In this document: positions 5,072-7,717 of the stretch, one piece after another
Layout: every line of letters starts with the position of its first letter
Numbering within the stretch: the stretch's first letter is position 1
From: 2-02-FULL-46-13 sp036517235
Lineage (GTDB): Bacteria > Patescibacteriota > Minisyncoccia > Phycocordibacterales > DSPV01
Direction: 5' to 3'
NCBI GenBank assembly: GCA_036517235.1
Contig: DATDXL010000081.1
Location: forward strand, 1-7,717
DNA length: 7,717 nt
Made by a program: the position numbers and the translations under genes
Notes under the pieces: generated by a model
The model's input: only the letters and a program-made list of their open reading frames with translations
Database searches by the model: none
What the model was told of the DNA's origin: nothing

Positions 5072-6412
5072 ATGATCTGGTGCATGAGTCGTTACTATAG
5101 GAAAGGTTACCGTACTGCAAAGAGATATGTCCGACTATCCTCTCCGACCCACGAGGTCTTCAATAATGTAAAACCGTTCCTTGAGGCCGTATATAAAGAA
5201 GCGGTGAGCGGTATGTCCGTACCGCTTGAAGAGAGTGTAGCTCTTACCCGTACCACTATCTCAGAATTGGAACAGAAGATTGAAAATTTCCGAAAAGAAG
5301 AGGACGGGTTGAGGACCAAAATGGCAAATCCTAACCTATTTGATAACGACGACGCTATCCAGAAAAAATCAACTCAACTTGCATTAGAAATTGAAGTCCT
5401 AAATAAAAGAATTGAGGACATGAAGCTTGAATTGGCAACAGTACAAAAAGAGCATATACAGGAAAGTGCGAGTGAGAAAGCTATCAAAATAAATCTGGGT
5501 ACTGAAAGAATTTTTCATACACTTCATCAAAAAATCGGCCTCTTGATAAAAGAAATTGCTCCAATGCTTGGAATATTATTTCTTGTACTTGTCGATTATG
5601 TCATAGCAGTCACTTTTTTCAGCGCGTGGGCAGAAGGTAGAGGTGGCGTTTCTGAAATAGTGTTTGGCTGGTTTATTCCGCTTGCGATTACGCTTATGTG
5701 TATGGTAGTTCTGCATATAGGAATAGATTTTTTAAGAAAATCGAGGAAACCTGATGCGTCATTCATGAGTGTCGTTTTTTCTGTTACTGCTTTCATGTTT
5801 GTTGTTCTTCTCATAGCCAGTATACTTGCCGCAAGAATCGATACAGAGGGAGTTGCAATCTTGCCAATTCTCATTTGGCTTCTGTTTGTAGGACTAGTTT
5901 TCACCGCTGCCTATAAATTGGACAGAGACAACAAAGAAGCCCTGTCGCTCCTTACAACCCCGCTCCTCCTTCTAGGGAATACATTCGCTCTTATATTTAT
6001 GGGTGTCTTGTGGCCGTTTGAAAAAATATATACACTGATGACAAACATGGGAGGTACGAATCGTAGCAAAGAATTAAAGAAGGGCATAATTTTCTTACGG
6101 GATAAAATTAGCCAGTGTAAAGCTGAAAAGGAACAGAAAGAAAAGCAGATGATCGATATTCCGAAAAATAAAGCAAAACACAAACTCCAGCAGATTGCGC
6201 TAAAGAAACAAGAGAACGCTGTTCTTCTTGAACCTGATATGAGAAAAATCAAATCTCTCATAAATCATAGTCAATCTATGCTCCTAAAACACAAAGGGGC
6301 GGAAAAGAATCTCATACAATATCTGGTAGATATCAGACAAGGGTCAAATGATGGCGCCATGGATCAATTATATAAAAAAATTAAAAAAGATAGGAGAACG
6401 ATCGGCAAGTAA
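5072..6412 (+). CDS. Polytopic membrane protein with N- and C-terminal coiled coils, unknown function
   Basis: A 446-residue protein that I do not recognise as any named family. The N-terminus is basic (SRYYRKGYRTAKRYVR). A heptad-rich stretch at about 55-130 (for example ISELEQKIENFRKEEDGL and LALEIEVLNKRIEDMKLEL) should form a coiled coil. Hydrophobic helices follow at about 163-184, 195-219, 232-255, 261-283 and 295-317, and a second Lys/Glu-rich helical region covers about 333-385 plus a basic tail. With five helices the two ends would be on opposite sides; four would place both inside, so topology is open. The start may be ATG 5084 (MSRYY...) instead of 5072; neither has a ribosome site. 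It shares AT-rich composition with the VWA gene (19 G/C in 60 bases at 5521-5580). Spacing to its neighbours of 2 bases and 1 base implies one operon and probably a complex with the VWA protein. Confidence 0.75.
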   Translation: MIWCMSRYYRKGYRTAKRYVRLSSPTHEVFNNVKPFLEAVYKEAVSGMSVPLEESVALTRTTISELEQKIENFRKEEDGLRTKMANPNLFDNDDAIQKKSTQLALEIEVLNKRIEDMKLELATVQKEHIQESASEKAIKINLGTERIFHTLHQKIGLLIKEIAPMLGILFLVLVDYVIAVTFFSAWAEGRGGVSEIVFGWFIPLAITLMCMVVLHIGIDFLRKSRKPDASFMSVVFSVTAFMFVVLLIASILAARIDTEGVAILPILIWLLFVGLVFTAAYKLDRDNKEALSLLTTPLLLLGNTFALIFMGVLWPFEKIYTLMTNMGGTNRSKELKKGIIFLRDKISQCKAEKEQKEKQMIDIPKNKAKHKLQQIALKKQENAVLLEPDMRKIKSLINHSQSMLLKHKGAEKNLIQYLVDIRQGSNDGAMDQLYKKIKKDRRTIGK

Positions 6413-6413
6413 C

Positions 6414-7217
6414 ATGCTCAAAAAAATCCTCTGCGTTGTTGGCGGTTTCACTCTGCTTCTTGTTGTACTTGGCACACTCGCCGACAGTGAAGAGCAATCG
6501 GTGTCGGTATCCAGCGACAGAGATATGGAAGTAATGGCATCCCGTGCTGAAACACATACCGAAGAACCTGAAGTAGCAGACAGTGAAGTGCTGAAGAGAA
6601 AGTACTACGCGGTATCCAAAGTCGTTGATGGCGACACGCTTGCTGTGGATATGGACGGTAATATTGAGACCATACGTCTCATCGGCATCAATACGCCGGA
6701 GACGGTCGACCCGCGAAAGACGGTGGAGTGTTTCGGCGTTGAAGCATCAAAGAAAGCGAAGGAGCTACTTTCGGGAAAGCGAGTGCGAATAGAGAAAGAC
6801 CCGACGCAGGGCGAGCGAGACAAATACGGCCGGCTCCTTGCGTATGTATATCTCGAGAACGGACTCTTTTTCAACAAGTATATGGTAGCGGAGGGATACG
6901 CATACGAATATACATACAACATGCCGTATACATATCAGAGTGAATTCAAAGCCGCCCAAGCATCCGCCGAAGCCAATAAAAAAGGTCTATGGGCGTCGGA
7001 CGTGTGTGAGAACTATCAAAATGCTCCGGCACCGCCCCCGCAACTTCCGCCATCTGCTGTCTCCGAATACTCTTGTTCGGGAAATACCTATAACTGCACC
7101 GACTTCTCGACTCATGCAGAAGCCCAATCAGTGTACGAAGTATGTGGAGAAATCTCGAATGATGTGCATGGTCTCGATAGAGATGGTGACGGCCTTGCCT
7201 GCGAGACACTGCCGTAG
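6414..7217 (+). CDS. Secreted or anchored thermonuclease (SNase-like) with C-terminal Excalibur domain
   Basis: A 267-residue protein counted from ATG 6414; the frame is open back to 6348 inside the previous gene, but MLKKILCVVGGFTLLLVVLG is a clear N-terminal signal or anchor. The nuclease domain spans about 64-200: VVDGDTLAV (D72, D74, T75), IRLIGINTPET (R88, T94, E96), GERDKYGRLLAYVY (E134, R140). Compared with staphylococcal nuclease, the metal-binding D40 is Asn (N93), a change seen in other SNase relatives; R35, E43 and R87 equivalents are kept. A Pro-rich linker (206-214) leads to an Excalibur domain at about 219-267 with four Cys and the Ca2+-binding DRDGDGLACE (255-264). It should cut DNA or RNA outside the cytoplasm. 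There is no lipobox. It starts 1 base after the membrane gene, but its composition is back at the window background (30 of 60 G/C at 6481-6540). Confidence 0.88.
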   Translation: MLKKILCVVGGFTLLLVVLGTLADSEEQSVSVSSDRDMEVMASRAETHTEEPEVADSEVLKRKYYAVSKVVDGDTLAVDMDGNIETIRLIGINTPETVDPRKTVECFGVEASKKAKELLSGKRVRIEKDPTQGERDKYGRLLAYVYLENGLFFNKYMVAEGYAYEYTYNMPYTYQSEFKAAQASAEANKKGLWASDVCENYQNAPAPPPQLPPSAVSEYSCSGNTYNCTDFSTHAEAQSVYEVCGEISNDVHGLDRDGDGLACETLP

Positions 7218-7218
7218 C

Positions 7219-7232
7219 GTATACGCGTATAC
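7219..7232. repeat. Perfect 14-bp palindrome within a tandem 8-mer
   Basis: GTATACGCGTATAC at 7219-7232 is its own reverse complement. It arises from two tandem copies of GCGTATAC (7217-7224 and 7225-7232), the first overlapping the last base of the nuclease stop codon. It is not followed by a T-run, so it is not a standard terminator. A dimeric regulator site is possible because it lies upstream of the promoter of the next gene. Sequence symmetry only. Confidence 0.4.
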
Positions 7233-7295
7233 ATTGTATAGTGGGATTGGTGGGGGTTTATACAGTTTGCGGCACACATAACTGTATTGAGACGA

Positions 7296-7301
7296 TATAA
7301 T
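7296..7301 (+). promoter_or_regulatory. Consensus -10 box (TATAAT) upstream of the last gene
   Basis: TATAAT at 7296-7301 is a perfect -10 element, 44 bases before the ATG at 7346; transcription would begin near 7308 and leave a leader of about 38 bases. No good -35 is found at 16-18 bases (CACACA at 7273-7278), and the nearest TTGCGG (7267-7272) is too far away at 23 bases. The 7218-7345 intergenic stretch otherwise holds only the 14-bp palindrome and no gene that I can support. Confidence 0.4.
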
Positions 7302-7345
7302 GGAACCGAGTCAATTTATTCTTTTTATGCTTTGTGTTTAAAAGT

Positions 7346-7717
7346 ATGGCAACGACAAAACAAAGGACTGCCGCAAAACGTAATATCAAAAAGGCGCAAG
7401 CCGTGTGGAAGGGCATGACGAAACGCCAGCATACTCTGGCACAGCCACAAGGAAGGGCGCGAAAAAAGCCAGGAGCGGGCGGCGGAAAGTTTTATCGCAT
7501 AGAGGTGCGTCCGAAAGCTGACTTCGTCTCATTTCGGACGCAGGATGTCGGAAAGAAAGGAGGCCTCGAACGCATTGCCGGCAGGCGCTCCAGTGGGAGT
7601 TGGGCAACCGTCACTTGGCTTGTGGAAAAGAGCAAGGCACACGTCACCGGCAATGGACAGCTGGTGATTGACGATTTGAAAGCCAAAACGGCACTCCTGC
7701 AAATCCGCCGGCCTATC
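7346..7717 (+). CDS. Conserved-type protein with strongly basic N-terminal tail, 3' partial
   Basis: The frame opens at ATG 7346 and stays open to the window end, giving 124 residues of a longer protein. The first 52 residues contain 15 Lys/Arg and no Asp or Glu (for example AAKRNIKKAQAVWKGMTKR, then GRARKKPGAGGGK), a tail suited to nucleic-acid or ribosome binding. The rest is a compact segment, with FYRIEVRPKADFVSFRTQDV at 49-68 followed by a GSWATVTWLVEK segment and a KAHVTGNGQLV segment. I recall similar uncharacterised proteins in Patescibacteria but know no function for them. It is likely cytoplasmic, with no signal or membrane segment in the visible part. It follows a 128-base intergenic region with its own TATAAT box, so it is probably a separate transcription unit. 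No Shine-Dalgarno sequence is visible before the start. Confidence 0.7.
   Translation, partial: MATTKQRTAAKRNIKKAQAVWKGMTKRQHTLAQPQGRARKKPGAGGGKFYRIEVRPKADFVSFRTQDVGKKGGLERIAGRRSSGSWATVTWLVEKSKAHVTGNGQLVIDDLKAKTALLQIRRPI

Noticed and set aside
7300..7341. 13-codon reading frame (ATG 7300 to TAA) ahead of the last gene
   Set aside because: Its ATG overlaps the TATAAT box and would lie upstream of the predicted transcription start; it shows no leader-peptide features.

Overview
All recognisable genes lie on the + strand and are tightly packed. Small proteins, near-absent Shine-Dalgarno sites, two apparently leaderless promoters and several protein types (a histidine phosphatase with an FVHGTT active site, a short-repeat helical protein, a small DUF5678-like protein) make me think of a Patescibacteria/CPR genome, perhaps a parcubacterial lineage. 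This is an inference from recognition, not a search.

Layout. Bases 2-211 are the C-terminal end of an S66 (LD-carboxypeptidase/MccF-like) peptidase. Then come an AlkD-type DNA glycosylase (227-937), a 59-aa small protein read from what looks like a leaderless promoter (950-1129), a histidine phosphatase (1196-1741) and an acidic protein built of ~31-residue repeats (1777-2307). A second leaderless-type promoter (2351-2359) drives a NUDIX hydrolase (2367-2810) interrupted by an in-frame TGA, followed by a MazG-like NTP pyrophosphohydrolase (2820-3146) and a MOSC-domain protein (3216-3995). An intrinsic terminator (3996-4045) closes this half.

After the terminator come three envelope-directed genes with gaps of 2 and 1 bases: a membrane-anchored von Willebrand A protein (4080-5069), a roughly five-helix membrane protein with coiled coils at both ends (5072-6412) and a secreted or anchored thermonuclease with a C-terminal Excalibur domain (6414-7217). 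The first two are clearly more AT-rich than everything around them, and composition returns to the background at the nuclease. A 128-base intergenic region with a perfect 14-bp palindrome and a TATAAT box precedes a gene for a protein with a strongly basic N-terminal tail, cut off by the window end.

How the genes work together (inference): AlkD, NUDIX and MazG-like proteins fit a nucleic-acid repair and nucleotide-pool cleaning theme. The VWA/membrane/nuclease trio could act at the cell surface on extracellular DNA, for example in nucleotide scavenging or DNA handling by a host-dependent cell. This trio is the best candidate for an undescribed system. The in-frame TGA in the NUDIX gene is the other point that most deserves a check.
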